From contig NC_058045.1 of the NCBI RefSeq assembly GCF_020085105.1, positions 14,667,833 through 14,731,832 on the forward strand: a DNA stretch of 64,000 nucleotides, in the 5' to 3' direction. Source of the DNA: Siniperca chuatsi. Lineage: Eukaryota > Chordata > Actinopteri > Centrarchiformes > Sinipercidae. Positions within the stretch are counted from its first letter, which is position 1; each line of letters starts with the position of its first letter. The notes under the pieces are model-generated. The model saw only the letters and a program-made list of their open reading frames with translations, was not told the origin of the DNA and made no database searches. This document shows positions 1-15,093 of the stretch, piece after piece. The position numbers and the translations under genes are program-made.

Positions 1-260
1 TATATAGCACCTTTCAAAACATAGTTACAAAGTGCTTTACAAACAGGGCATACAGTTAAAACATTAAAAGAAAGCAGGGTTACACAGTGCTTTTATATAG
101 CAATATAATAACAGGTAAGCAAAGACTGGTGGAATAGTGCAAAAAGATCAAATAAAGTAGAAATAAAATAAAATAAATCAAATGTTCACTATAAGAAGGC
201 TTTTTATATAAAAATAGGTTTTCAGACAAGATTTAAAAGAGGACACTACTAGCCTGAATT

Positions 261-297
<37 letters not shown>

Positions 298-1436
298 GTA
301 TAGTTTCTATCTATAGTTGCAATCTATAGTTTGAAAGCAAACTATAGATGTGTGGTGAACATGTAAGAAGCAACTTTTGTATGTCTTCTGGGGCTTTTCA
401 TCATGAGCCAAAAGACGATCCCTGAATCTTTGTAATTCATTGGGGATTGAGGCTCCCCTGGATGCTTATGATGCAGTGAAGTTGAACTGAGGCAGAGATG
501 GATTTGTGTGGATTCAGCACAACTAAAGTTTGGATCACACAAAGTCTACCATAAAGCATGATTTCTGATGTCTTTATTGTGCCAACTGAAACACCTCACA
601 GCAATGTTCCCAGTAAAAGTGCCTATGTAGTATTTGAAATTCATAAGCATCTCCATCTGTCAGTTTTAGTGAAAGTTTTGATTCTGTGTAAAGACGTGGG
701 GAAACATCTCCTGAAAAAAAATGACTTTGGTTAAAGTCTGGGAATGGAGCTTTGTAGTAAAATGAGAACAAAGCAGAGTTGGCTACAGAAATATCTCCAG
801 TTTGTTTGAAGTGCCAGTGTGTTTCTGATTTAAAAACACCCTAACTGGAACCACATTTCAGTCCCAAAGTCACTCACGGGCAGGGAGGGTGGAGCTCACA
901 GACACACACCCACACACACATATATATAGATATATATAAATATATATCTATATATATATATATATATATACACTTGAACAAACAAAACAGATCTCTCCCG
1001 GTCAGTCGTTTCTCTTGACATTCCTGGCTGCCTTTCCATGACCCTCCCTGCTCCGTCTCACTCTGCCGCTACATGAAGTACTAGATGGAGAAGAGGACGG
1101 GATTTGGCCCTGCTATTATTTTTCCATCAGGTTTTCAATACCCCATTCAGCTGAAACTGTAGAGTATTGAGAGCTACAGTGTGTTTTGCTGAATCTTGTG
1201 TTGTAATCTAATCTGCACCATATGCAGATACTGCCACATTAAAAGTGACGACGAGCCATAAAGCCTATTCAGCTATAATGATCTCAGCATCATAAATCAT
1301 CATTGGACTGCTCGTGTCAGGCCACGCTTGCTTTCAAAGTGATGTGTTTAAGAGTGTGTGTTTGTTTAGTCTCCATAAATATGGGAGAGACGCAGACAAA
1401 GACAGACAGAGCAGCAAGACACAGAGTGAGAGCATG

Positions 1437-1487
<51 letters not shown>

Positions 1488-3206
1488 TTAACTGCCTACC
1501 GCAGCGTCCCACAGTCAGGGTTAAAGAGATTCTCCATCTTGCTTCAATTAACCATTCAGCATTTATATCACATTCCACCAATATAGGTTACCTTTTCCAG
1601 CACAGGCCATCGACCCTGTTCCCCTGCATGGCCCTAAAACCTGACTCTAATACCCACTGCCTGTTAAACCCACCTCACCCATCCAGATTTTTCCCTTTTG
1701 GACCCCTACTCCATAGAAATACACCAGATCAGCACCTCGTTACAACCACACCTCAGCCCAGAATAGAAGCCCACTGGCTCTGTAACAAGGCTCTGTCAGG
1801 GCCCAGATATGTCACACCTGCAAGTGTTTCTCACCTTGTGCTTCTTGGCAACACTCTCTGTAGGTCACTGAAAGGTGACCATGTATAGGAAAGTTAAGGG
1901 GCATGAGCAGTGGACAGAGAGGCTCACTAAATCACAGCAGTTTGTTATTGTTCCTTCCTGCCTTGCTTCCTCTCTTCCTTCCTTTTCCTCCCCGGCTTTT
2001 TCTCTGAATCTGCCCCCCCCCTCTGATTCAGCTTCTCTGGTGCTGCTCCCATCCATTCCAAACAGTAATTCATGAACTCTTGTAGTTTAAGTGTTCAGGT
2101 TCAGCTCTCTGTCTTTGTCAGTTTCACCCCATTCCCCCACTGCCTGCATTGCCCCCTTCTCTCTCCCTCCCTTGCATTGGTCAAACAACAGGGTCCTTGT
2201 GATAGCAAACTGAGGAAGCAACCAATAAAGGGAGATATGTATTTGACTGGAGAAAGCGAAGGAGGGACGGGTGTATGTATTAAAGCCAAAGAAAGAGTCA
2301 TCTGGAGATGTTTAAGTTGGACAGGCCAGTTTCCGGTGTCTGGAACAGGCCAAAAATATCCAGAAACAGAAAAATCCAGCAGGAGGGGAAAGGATACACC
2401 TCCTCGTTTCTCATGTGACCTTCTACATTCAGCAAACTAAGCTGAATTTTGGGCTTGCAGCAACAAAACTGTTCAAGCCAAGCACATTTAATTTAATTGC
2501 ATCTTTGTATTGCTTAATGTCTATCTGAAAAGATAAGATAATCAACGAATGGTCAAGTATCCCTGATGCTGACAGCTTAGCAGAAGGTGTACTTCATATG
2601 TATGCATACTGTACATGTGCTACCTGTGGCCTCACATTGTTTTCATAACACGGGGATTACTCGTGCTGTAATACAATAATAGAAAACAGACTAGCCACCA
2701 CTTGCCGAGTCATTCAAAGACTTTATTGACAGTAGGTATAGGCTTAGCCCTGCTTTCACAGCACAAACTAGTATCTATTTATGGAACCAAAAACTGGACT
2801 GATTTTGTTATGTTAACAACTTGTGGTTTCAACGGCTGCTGCTCCAGCTGTGTAAGGTGAACACAAGTGCCCAATTTAGATCATGCAAAAAAAAAAAAAA
2901 AAATGAGTCAGTCCAACGGCTGCAGTGGACTGAAGGCCAGAAATCATTCAAGCAAGCCAAACCTGAGAGCAAGGAGATCTGTGTTTTAAAAGTACAGACA
3001 GGAAGTGACAAGCTGGAGAGAGAGACCAAACCAGCGATGTACAGATCTAAATGAAACTCCTGCTTTTTTGCAGAATCATCTAACCATTTTAGGCCTATAG
3101 ATATCTATCAGAAATACACGTGGTAGGCTGTAGGCTTGGCACATAACTGTATTGTCAAAGTAATAAGTCATATGAGGACAGGATCTTTCAAGGGAAACAC
3201 CCCCCC

Positions 3207-3240
<34 letters not shown>

Positions 3241-3300
3241 GCCTGCATTGACTGTGATCACTGCTCATTGTTATGTATCAGCAGTGCATCACTTGTTTTA
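1..3300. other. Non-coding flank upstream of frmd4a promoter
   Basis: I see no convincing exon here. The first ~230 bases look like a dispersed repeat: a tatatagcacctttcaaaac start followed by a 'caaagtgctttacaaac' phrase that is common in fish genomes. AT dinucleotide runs lie near 260-300 and 920-970, a (GT)24 tract at 1439-1486, and a (CA) tract near 3210-3238. Open frames in this stretch are short and largely made of Cys-Val or His-Thr dipeptides read out of the microsatellites, so they were not called. Confidence 0.5.
1439..1486. repeat. (GT)24 microsatellite
   Basis: Perfect dinucleotide run read directly. It produces spurious Cys-Val or His-Thr reading frames on both strands. Confidence 0.95.
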
Positions 3301-3339
3301 AATGCAGACTACTGGTGGGCTCTGCAGACACAGATGTCT

Positions 3340-3352
3340 GTTTGGGTTTAAG

Positions 3353-3399
<47 letters not shown>

Positions 3400-4090
3400 G
3401 TCTGCAGTTTCTCATGGCTGTGAGCTGCTGCAGAAAATTTCCCCTCATCTCCTCCTCTCCCCGCCCCCCGCCACCACATCTAGCCTCCATTATTCCCGTG
3501 TTTTCGGAGCAACTCCGATGACAGCGCGAGACATAGCTGGCAAGTGAAGGCAGTCCGGAATACGTTCGACCATTGGCCATTTCTTCCGGTCGTCCCCCTC
3601 GGTTGCTGACCGTTGGTACGGTCTCCTGCTATCCGCACGTTCACTCACCGTTATTTCACGGTGCCGGCAGCGAAGGGGGGGGTGGGTTGGTCGACCGGGA
3701 CTAGCCCAGTGATAAGCGCTCTGCTTTCGGAAGGAGGGAGGGAAGCCAGCCTAGGAAAACGCTCCACGGTCGCCGTTAATTAACGTTACCGCCGAGTTAT
3801 CTCTAGCTTGACTGGCGTGGATATGAGAGGTAACGGCTCAGTGGAGGATACAGGGAATATACAGTGAGCTGCGTCGCTTGTAATTAACGGTCACTAATGG
3901 TCACTAACATGGATGCTGTTGTGCCTCCTCCCCTTGGCCGGCCGGGAAAAGGGGTGTTTTTGGATGATTTTCTGGCCGTAACACGACTTGTTTCTTTCTG
4001 GGATTAATAATTGGGTTTTTTCCCCCTCTCCCTCTTGGAGCCGGTTTTTGTGTGGGAGCCTCACAGGGAGCGTTTGTTTGCAAGGTAACT
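3340..4090 (+). promoter_or_regulatory. CpG-rich probable frmd4a promoter and 5' UTR exon
   Basis: CpG dinucleotides are visibly denser from about 3,540 to 3,900 than anywhere nearby (phrases such as ttcttccggtcgtcc and ccgcacgttcactcaccg), and an inverted CCAAT (attgg) lies near 3,574. Two good donor sites follow on the + strand: GAGAG/gtaacg ending at 3,829 and GCAAG/gtaact ending at 4,084. Because the first recognisable coding exon (6,670) opens exactly at an ATG after an acceptor, an upstream untranslated exon is needed and this block is the best candidate. A short frame starting at 3,909 (MDAVVPPPLG...) has no good in-frame donor, so I do not call it coding. Transcript 5' ends would settle this. 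Confidence 0.45.
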
Positions 4091-6669
4091 ACTGATAACG
4101 TTACTGCCGTCGCAAGCACTAACCAATCATCACTGTCAACTGTCTGTGTGTGCCTCTGTAATTTTGGTGTCAGCTCCAGCGAAATAATGAAACATTGTGA
4201 ACATGGCTGCTTTATACATTGCTCATTTTCCTCTCTTTTAATCTCACCGTTTCTTGCCAGTGAGTCAAGCCTGAGGATGGAGGTTAGCCAATTCAAATCT
4301 GACTAGTAATGTGTCAGAAATGTTGGTGGATTAACGTTACATACCTGCATGAATCACACACCAGGGCAAGGTGATGTAAAGTACAACGTGTTTTTAGCCT
4401 ATGTTTCTCTCAGTGGAACTACATTGTAATGTAATGATTACAACATACATCAGAGGTCAGCGTCAAGATTCACTGATTCTGTCATGTTAAAAAGACTCCT
4501 CACTTTGATGCAAATAATGTGAACTACCTGACTGAACAGTCTCGTGGTGCAGCAATGTTACATGACGTTGAAATATTCCACATTTTCTATTTTCTCAACC
4601 CTGTTTAATGACAAGAAGCTATTCATAGAAACTTTATTGCATTTGGTTTCATGGTGGATAGAAACTCAGTAGCATGTGTCCAATACCACAAAGTTTATGA
4701 CTAAAAGCAATAAGCTCCTGTCTCTGCCAGATTGGGCTGCCTAATTTTAGCCTCAAGGCAGTGATTTGTTTTATCTTGACGTTAAGATTTGTACTATTCC
4801 CAGGTGCCTCAAGCTGAGTGCAAGTGAGACTGTGTGTGCTTGTGTGTGTGTACACACTTTCTGCATTGCAGTTGAAAGTATTGCAGACAAGATTCTAAAG
4901 TAAGATGTTTGGTCAGTATACTGTAGTCTTGTCCTCTCTTCTATCACATGTCCAGGCTCAAAAATGGAGAAAGAAGATTAGTTTAACTAGCAAAATGTTT
5001 TCAGACACTAGATATTTGCTTACAGTCTAATAACTTTGCACCAACTTTTGATCCCCATGACATCTCAGGGTTGTTCTATTATCTATATTTGGTTAAAATT
5101 AATCGTGTTTTCACCACTGACCTACTACTAAGTAGTCATTGTAGTAATTAAAATCACTATATACAGTATAAACATGGAATGTTTTTGGAAAGGCAATGTA
5201 ACTCCAAGACAGGGGGGTGGGAGATGAAAACAAAAGCCAACGTAGGAAGATGTAATTATGTGTGTGGGGGGGGGGATGGATGTCACTGTGTGCACAGGTG
5301 CACTCAGTCTAAACCACAGTAGATCAATGGTGAGTGGGAGGGTAAACCAAACCCTTAAAAGTAGGTAGAAGCCACACGCACACACACACACACCAGTAGG
5401 CATTCAGCAGAGTTCACACAGAGATGAGTGTTGAGACACAACTCTGTCACTCCTCTACCTCTCTCTTTTTCTGGTATCTTCATCTCTCTGCTAAACTCTC
5501 ACCTCCAACCTGCCACCTCAGTGTAAGCTGGCATGAGTGGTGAGAAAATAGGTGTATGTTATATGTACTCATGTTGTGGACACACCCTTACCACATTGCA
5601 AGAGCCTCAGGTGGTCAATATGATCCTCAGGGTGAAGAGTTACAAACCGGTTACGCTTGTGCTCATGTTTATGGCATCTATGTTTTGGAAGGAGTTCTCA
5701 TCAAATGATTGACAATGAGGTTGTCTCTCCCCCTTTTCTCCCTACTCCTTCTTCTCAAAATCCCCCCCGTCTCCCAGATGTGAGGGAAGTGTGGGAGGAG
5801 CCAGGGGGTGTTTGTGTTCCTCAGGGTCCCCGCTTCCTGTTAAATTGTAGAGAAATTCCACATGTGCTGAAAACACCAGCGCACACACACACACACACAC
5901 AAACGCACACTAACATGCCGAATACTCTGGTACAGTTTGTACATCTTTTCTTGAAATGTTTGATTTCATTTCTGCAGTGAATTATTAAACCCTTGTTTTC
6001 ATTTGAATTTTATCATGCAGTAGCAAACCTTCGGAGAGGTCTGGAGAAACCGCTTGGTTTGCTTTGTCTGTCATGTGAAATGTTTGGTCTAACGTGTGTA
6101 TGTGGCGCATATTTCCCACAGTCGACTGTTTCATCATTGCACCTGCTTCAGTGTTTACGCCTGAACTTTGCAGACGGATATTATCAGTTTTTTGCAACTC
6201 TATTCAGCAAACGTTATATCAACAACACAGACAAACACTAGTGAACATTGTCAGCAGGCAGCCTCACTCATTCTGGTCACTTTAGTCCACTGTTGGATAA
6301 TAGATTTCCTGCTCAAAGAGGAATGCTAGAAATGTCCGTAAGGAAGAGAGCAGCGCAGGACGTTGTCTCTATTGGCCCATTGTATAGTTAGCTCCGCTGA
6401 TCTAGTTAAGACTTCACTGAGATAACAAGCACACATGCACACTCCAAGCTTGCCATACAACATGTCTCTCATACTAAGTGATGTGGGGATGCATCATGTT
6501 CTTGTTTGTTATTTGGAGATTAAAGTAATTTTCTTCGTACCTTTGGCATCAGTGGAGACCTATACAAAAGTCTGCTTTTGATTTGTATCAGTATAACATG
6601 TAATACCTGCAGCCAATTAAAAAACAAGCATGTTAACAAGGCCCTTGTTTTTTTGTCTCTTCTTCTCAG

Positions 6670-7900
6670 ATGACAGAGGGGAGGCGATGTCAGGTCCATC
6701 TCCTGGACGACAGGAAGCTAGAGCTCCTTGTACAGGTGAGTCTCTCTTCCTTCCGCCCTCTCACTCTTTCTTCCCTTTCTTCCCTCTCTCTTTGTAGACT
6801 CTCATTTCCTTAGAGCAAGGGAGAAGTGATGTCTGGTGTCCTGAGGGACTCAATTACTGCTGACCAAGGGAAATTTGGTCTGCAGTAGGTGACTTTGCAC
6901 TTTCTTGATGCTCACCTGATCTCTCCACACACACAAAATCACACATGAGCGTGTGTGCCACGGACCCTGCCCTGATTTACCCTTCCTGTAGAAGCCATGC
7001 ATCCTGATACAAAATTCAGTCCTAATGATGTCCTACACAGAAAGTCTTACTTCCCTTAAACTTATGCTTCACTGCACATTCTTCATCACCCATCCCTACT
7101 GCCCTCCCAGAATGCCAGAATCATCTAACAAAAACATCTATCTATTTATATAAACTATAATTTATATAAATTTACAAATGCTCCATCTTATCCTCCAAAC
7201 GTCTTGGAAAAACAAAGCAGCATGCTGCCCCCCTCCCCCTACTTTCAGCCTTCAATCCTCCCAGTAGTCCTTTCTGCAGTAATGACCAAAGGTATCAGCA
7301 GCACCCACAACACAGCTCTGGTCTGCTTTCTGTTCTATACCCAGGCTTAAACCTAGTTATGGAAGTTTTATAAAATCACACATTAACACACATTTCATTA
7401 GGCAGGGATTTTTTGTTGTTTGTAAATTGTGTGGCCCTCCCTGCACAGTCATTTCTCCCTTCACTTCCTCTTTTTCTTCATTGATTGTATATGACATTCA
7501 CTTTGATCATCTGTAAGACCCCTCTGATGGTTTGGCTTTGTCTGAAGCAGTTCCATTAGAAGCTCCTTCCACTCTTCCTAACTTCCCTCAGCCCTCTTTC
7601 AGTCTGACCATTACCCAATTCCACTGGAAAAAGATAGTTAGACAAAAGAAGGTAATTGCCCTGGAACAGGAGAAGAAGAGCAAGTTGAGAATAGAAAGAT
7701 TGAAAGAAACTCAGGAGGTTGAGACGGAGAGAGAAACGTGAGATGGGAGCTTTGGAATGGGGAGACGGGAGATGATACTAAAGAGAGAGAGGGAATAGAG
7801 AGGAGAAAATGGAGGGGAGAGCCGAGGCTAGGTCTGCTGACTTTCTGATTTGATTACTCTGCCAGAACTGATCCTCCTTTTAAAATTGGTACTTCTTTCT

Positions 7901-7966
<66 letters not shown>

Positions 7967-10900
7967 TCTCTGACTTTCCACTCTTCACTCTTCATGTCTT
8001 CTTTTCTCACTCAGCTACTTTCTTGCCTTCACCTGCCTTTCCCGGGCTCTGTCTCCTTTTAAATCTCCAAATACAGTTGCAGCAGCTCCATATGTAATCC
8101 ATCCATCCTTTCTTCCGCTCATACTTCATCCTCTTGGCCATCAAGAAAGGAAATAACAAGGAAATCAACAAAAAGAGAGTTGAAGAGTTGAATACAAACA
8201 TCACAGTAATCTAATTATCTAAAGAGTTTTACAGGTACATGAAGATAAGTTGTGAGTGCGAAAATTATATTTACCATATAATATACACAATGACAAATGG
8301 TATTTTTACAGTTTGGCAATGGTATTAGCAAGAGAGAAGGCATTACAAAAACTCCGGAAGAGGGGATGTTATTAACAAACTATTGTCATATAAATCAGGA
8401 TTCTTTCTTTCCTTTTCTCTTGCTCTCTGTCCTCGCTTCTCTCTGTTAGACAGATGTACAGTAGGCCAGTAAGTTGTTAGTAGGACCACAGAGAATTACA
8501 ATGTTATTTTTAGTTTTCCGGTGAACTATGGAGCAGTCAGGTCCTCCACTCATTTGCAAAAAAGTATTTCTTGAAGGGATGATCATAATTCATAAGCAGT
8601 GCAAACAGTTAAAGAAAACAGTGTTAAATGTTAAGGCTGTACACAAGTATTAAACACTCCGTTGGGCTATTTCATGTCTTCACTTATCATTTAACAGCAG
8701 TGTGGTCAACTCTGTCCTGCTGAGGTTTTCATTTAAGTTCCTGTAGCATGCCAAGCTGAAAGGTTGGCTCTCATTCCTGTCACTGACTTGTAACATTGAC
8801 CAGCTGTTTAATCCCACAAGTGTTGTTCACCTTTTTCCTCTTCCTTATCCCATTCCTCCTACCTTTGATTGTGTGCCCTCTGTGGTTTGTTTATGGAGCA
8901 ACGCCTCATCGGCTGGGAACGATGTGCCAGAAGGCTTAAACACCTATTGACCAGGCCGTAAAGATTGAAGCTAACCACCAAATACACCACTGGCTGAAAA
9001 TATGTCAGTCATATATGGCTATCACTCCCTAAGGCTAGAGTGGTGTAGGTTAAAGAGTGAATAGGTTGCATAACAGTGTTGCTCTTCCATGCTGATGTTT
9101 ATGTGAAGAACTCTACATTAATAAAGAGATACTTCAGGGTTTTACTGTAAGATGGTAAGATGCTACAGCATAAGTTTGCATACAAAGTATTAGTTAAAAT
9201 ATTAAAACTTATAGGGCATGTGCCTAAAAACCTTTTCCTTACCCACCCTTGGACTCTTAAGGACTGCCACTGATAAATCAGTTAGCGTCCCATAAATCTG
9301 ACCAATCCTGAAGGCGCCAAGGGCCTGGCTAGCTGTTCGCAGAGATTGGACCGTGACTTGCTGCCAGCCAGCCAAGTGAGCTACTGTTGTGTGTTTTGTC
9401 ACTTGTCTGGAGGTTTGCTTTAGCATGTCTCCTCCTCACTTGCACCTCCCTGTAATTCTTGTGCTGTTAATTACCTGTGCTGCTGAGGAGGCACAGGCTA
9501 AATGTCTATTAGTAGTGGTAGTAGTAGATACTGCCTAAGCTAGCAAATAGCTTTACAGTCTGACAGATGGCTCCATAGTGTGTTTGTATATGTGTGTGTG
9601 TATATATAGTATGTGTCTCCTTTGTCTGTATATGTCTGGATTGTGTGTCTCAATTATTGTGTGTGTGTGTGTGTGTGTGTGTTTAGTGTGCCATATCATT
9701 TACTATATTACCTGTCATTCACTGTCTGTATCACTATTGGTATCTTCCACAACATTATTACACATCCGTTAGGTATCTGCCATCTCACAGATAAGCTGTA
9801 GTGTCGGAATGTGTGTATATGTGTGGAAGGGGTGAGTCGTCGCTTGAAGAGAGATTTTTTTACATTCTGCTTAGTATTCATAACAATGTTGAGGCAAGAA
9901 ACTCAGCCTAACCTTACAGGGGTCCATCTGTTCTTTTTCATCTTCAGTCATGCACTTCTTATGTTCAACATTGTATCTGGGGTTCATTTTGTCTCCATAT
10001 CATCTTTGCAACAGCTTACTGTATGTGTCCACGTGTCCCGGTCCCCCTCTCATTGTTTGTTATGCTGTGGTGGAATGGATGTAGTTTAATTGATATTGTT
10101 GCCAAGGCAGTTGACTGCTGTGTGGTAATGAGAGACCACCACTGTATGTTTCTCATACTGAACCAAAACATGTATTACTGCTAATACAATAAAGATAGAC
10201 TGCTTCCAGACCTAAAATTTCCACATCTAAAATGTTTGTGAGCACTTCAAAGAGATCTAGTGTTGCTCTCATGAGAAACAACAGAGCCAATCAGAGCCTT
10301 TGTGGATGGGACTACCAGTTTGTGTCAGAGTCAGACAGATCTGGACTTAAACATAGTTAAGGTCAGCACTTTAATCATTGCTTGTGAAATATTAAACTAC
10401 ATGTAACCATAGTATAAATACAAGTTGAACATGTTCATGATCTTATTCTTTGCTAAGAGAGGTGAGTTTATCATTCTTACTGTAAATATGCATTTGAAAG
10501 TTTTCTTTTAATAATAACCTCAATATTTCTTAACATAGCAGTATGGGAGATAGATCATTTATCAATACTGTAGGGTTTTGTAGAAACAGGGACATTGAGA
10601 CAGAATCAGCTACTACAGTAGCCATGTTCTCTGTTCAACACTACATGCTGGTACATAAATCTGATACATGAGAATAGACAGAATCAACCTATATGTTAGC
10701 TTCTCCTCAAGCTCTCTCTATTGCTTCTTTCCAGAGCCTTTGTGTTGCAGGATCACTGTAGGCGTCACACTTATATTAGATCTAGGTCATTGGAGTTGCG
10801 TGTGTGCTTGTGTGTGTGTGTGTGTGTGTATGCTTGCTGTCTGCATGACATCACCTCCTTCTCTTTAAATAGCTCTCAGTAGCTTCTGTCACTGAAGTTG

Positions 10901-13900
10901 TAGTTGTGCAGCGAGTAGATAGTACAGGACCTCAGGATGAGATTCTTAAGAATGTGCACACTATGGCCCATGTAGCTGTGTGGTGTGTGTGTGTGCATAT
11001 TTGGTTGCACACAGTATGTTTTCCTCTTATCCTCCTCTATCGTGTATGTACCCAGCACATGCATTCATGTTGTGTATGGGCTTGTGTGTGCATATGTGTA
11101 TGCAGATATGTGTGCTTGTAATGAAAACGTAGGCAGTGAGGCACACCCATGGTTAACCTCAGGGTGGGGTTACTCAGGATGTCACAAACCAGCAGCATAT
11201 GGCAGCAGTCCCCAGCCTCTGCTTGGCTTTAAGATGCTCTGTATGCTCTGAGCGTTGTGTTGAATGGAGGTTGTCATCACGTATAGCTTGGACTGTATCC
11301 AGTATTAACTAGCTAGCAAGCTCTTATGCTAGCTGCAGTCCTCCCCCTGCAGTACAGCCCAAAGCCATGACTCTGCAGTAGAGGTGTGGGTCAGAGAGGC
11401 GAAAAGGAGAGAGGGAGGGAGAGGAAGGGCAAGGTACCTGCACTGTCAGCAACATCCACACACTCCATCCATCTCTCTCACTCTCTCTCTCTCATTTATC
11501 TCCTCCTCTCTTGCTCTTTTCCTCTTTTCCCCAGTGTTTGTCAGAATGCTTAGTCATAGCAGTAAATCAATAGCTGATAGAATACATTAACAATAAAGCT
11601 CTACCACATGTACTTGTTCCAATTAAAATCCAATGTGATAAACACTCACACACAAGGCAAGCTATAACTGATAAATAAAACCATAAGGAGAACAATATTA
11701 ATATTTCTGCCTCCCCGCAGCCCAAGCTGATGGCTAAGGACCTGCTGGACCTTGTGGCCTCTCACTTCAACCTCAAGGAGAAGGAGTACTTTGGAATTGC
11801 ATACACAGATGAAACGTAAGTCACATTCTAATACTAATGCCATTAAGAACTACAGTGCAGTGGAGTGTATGTGAACATGTTTATATGTTTCTTCAGTCTT
11901 AGAAAACCAGTGAACTTCTTGGTTGCTTGTAATTATTGTTAATGACACTATGGTCATAGACAACAGAGGTGGAAAAAGTGGAAATGAGGATTCTCTGTCA
12001 TGTTTTAAGCAGAATGTGTTGAAGCAGATTTGGTTTCCAAACCAACTTCAAAAAGCCAAACCACATTTATGTTTTGGTTTTATTATTAAAACATTGTTGC
12101 TTTCAAAGTGTTATACATGTCTTATCCAAGACCTGTTTGTTATACAAAACAGTATTTTTGTTTCATTTCAACATTAAGCAACGAAATACTACTGAAATTG
12201 CATGTACCCACTTGGACCTTTCTAGCAAAATCTAAAAACCTTTGAAAAGACAAAAGCTATTGTCAAATACTTTAGCAAGACACTGCACCATGTATAAAAG
12301 TGCCACTATGAAAACTCCAGCTGCCAGTACATTATTTGAGTTTTAAATATGGTTTCAGAGATCTTGCAGTAAAATGTGGCTGTTTTGGCGTGGTTTTCTC
12401 CAGATGAATTTCCAGTGTGCTTTATATACTTAATTGTGTTTTGTTTATGTTTTGTGTAGGCTTATTTAGGAATGAAATGGCTCTTAGATTTAAAAAATCT
12501 TTGAACATTTCAACATTTAACTTAAAAAACCTAGATAGCCATGGCTGCCTTCATTCTGGTCAAAATAACATTATCATGATCATCATGAATATCACACTGA
12601 GCCATAAAGTGATGTACGATAAGATCTCTAGTTATGAATGTTTTCAATGTTATGATGAGGCTATTACTGTCTTGCTCTGGGCTAGTAAAAGATCACAAGT
12701 CTATGTCTGCCAGAAGGCTTTCTACGAGAACTGTACTTTGAAATGCAAAAAATGACATTCAAATGTGTTTTATTGTGTTTGGTGACCTAGAAAGACAAGC
12801 ACCACAGCATAGTCCAGAACTAGTCGTGCAAACATACAAATGATTTACATACAGGCAAACTTTGCCATGGCCTTTGTTTTCTCTCCTTTTTGTTTTATCT
12901 CATGCACCCACTGATGTCAAGCAAGGCTGGCCTCTACTCTATGGCATTTACATGACTATGATACATACTGTAGCCAGTGTCAGTCCAGCAAAGCAATATC
13001 AACTTTGCAGTCTTACTCCCCCAGGGCTAATTCTATCATGTGTAGATTTGTTGCATGTGCCTGGGGAGAGCAGACACCTAAGCTCTAACCGCTTAAGGGT
13101 CAAAGAGGTTGTGTGTTGGAGGGGGGGACTAAGAGACAGAGACAGAAGTAGGGAGAGTTTGAGAGAGATGTTGCTCAGTTGCTCAAGAGACCATGCAGGG
13201 TTACCAGGGTGACAAGCTGTTTCTGTAGTTTTTCTCTCTGTTGGAGAGGGAGAGAGACAATGGAGGAGAGGGGGAGGGAAGTGGGGGAAAACAGAAGGAA
13301 ATAAATGGTAACGGGAAAAGAAAAATGGAGGCTTAAGGAGAATGTTCATGAGATGAAGATGAAATTTTTGTGTATCCTTAATGGATATTCAGACATCTCT
13401 GAATAATAGCATTAATCGGTTGTTTTGTCTCATCAGGGGCCATTTTAGTTGGCTGCAGTTGGACCGCAGGGTATTAGAACACGAGTTCCCCAAGAAGTCT
13501 GGTCCCATTATCCTCTACTTCTGTGTCAGGTGAGTCTTTCTTCATTAACTTTATCATCTAACTTACACATTCCATGATCTGTGATTAAAGATGGTGTTTG
13601 AATGTGTGTGGAAGAGAGAAAGAAAGGGAGTGCATCAGTGTATGTGTTTGTGTATGCCCATGCGTGTGGTAATAGGAACAGTTTAACAAGGTTAGTTATG
13701 ACGGCCCCTATGAAATTGCTTTTGACCCCGGTGTTTAACTCCCGCCATGGGGCCTCTCAGCCAATCATGAGCCTCTTGGACCTTATTAGTATGCGCTTCA
13801 TACAAATCCCATCAGATAGCTTTGTGGTGACTACAAAGTGGCATACTCCAAACAAGATGGCCGAATGCTTACCATTTCTTCTCTGTTAGTACTATACATG

Positions 13901-15052
13901 TTTATGTAGAAGCAATTTGACAAGAGCTGTTGCTGACTCGTTTGTAAAAGGTTCACTTGTCAATGTAATGCTAAACAGGGTAGAAAATATTCTAGTACTT
14001 GACTCAACCTGTGATGAGGCATGTACCCTTGCAGTGTGCTCTTCTTGCTGTTGCTGTATTGGAGTCTCATCTCCTCATTTAAAGCCAACTCTCTGACTCT
14101 ATGACCTGTTGTTACGGGGTTACGAAATCACTCTACAGTCCCACTTTCCTTTCTCAGCTCTTTGTACTGCTCATACAATGGCCCCACTCATATATACACA
14201 GGCACTGGATCATGTGTGTATATGTGACAGAAATACAAAGTGTCAAAGAGTCTGTTTGTGTGTATGTGGGTGTCTTCAGTAGGCATTTGAAAAAGAAAGA
14301 AAAAGGCACCTGACCTGAGAAGAGATTTGCTGAAATGAAAATGCCCTCCCAACCAACTCTCTGCCCAAAAACAAACACTCACACACATGCACTCTCCGTG
14401 AGAGCCCGAAAGGGAAAGCCAAGCCTTTGTTTTGGGTCCACGGGTGTTCTCTGTCCCCAACATATCTCATTGATGTCATATACACCCCAGGGACTGAGCC
14501 TTGGTTAGCAACGTACATAGTAACGTGACGCACAGTAGCACATTAACTCTGCTTAACAATCTCATTGAGTAGTCATTTCCAGGTCGACATTTACGACACA
14601 GCTCAAGTCATGACACAATGAGGTGACTGTATAGCAAAATCGTATTCTTAGCACATAGACCTATTGTTCACCCTATTTAGTGAACAATGGTATCATTGTT
14701 AACTGTTTTAAAAGATGTGCAGATACATATGTTTGGTTGCTATTGCTGCTGTTTTAGTCATCTCTACTATTTCATTTAAGTTGCATTGATATTCACATTT
14801 ACCGTCTCTCTTTATCTTAGGTCAGTTATAGAACCATATAAAACAACTGTGTCTGTGGTGGTGGTGGGGTGGTCAGGGTGAGGGTCACTGTGTGTGTATT
14901 TACATAGACTAATACGTGTTTGAGGATGTAGTGGTGGTGCTGTGACATTGTGAACTTTGACACCATTTTTAGGCTTCATCCCCCCTTCTCTCCCACAGTT
15001 CAGTCCAATCTCTAACCTCAATCTCTCCAAATGTCACACTGACTACACCCCC

Positions 15053-15093
<41 letters not shown>

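Noticed and set aside
1303-1581. Cys-Val and His-Thr rich small proteins on both strands
   Set aside because: They are translations of the (GT)24 microsatellite with no homology or codon signal.
3909-4007. Short frame MDAVVPPPLGRPGKG... as an alternative frmd4a N-terminus
   Set aside because: It sits in the CpG-rich block, but no convincing in-frame donor was found and it ends at a TAA after 32 residues. I do not recall this peptide from FRMD4A.
3904-4296. 130-residue minus-strand frame over the putative promoter
   Set aside because: No recognisable protein motif or splice partners. It is most simply a chance frame in a GC-richer block.
7828-8062. Arg-Glu or Ser-Leu repeat peptides
   Set aside because: Translation of the (CT)n tract.
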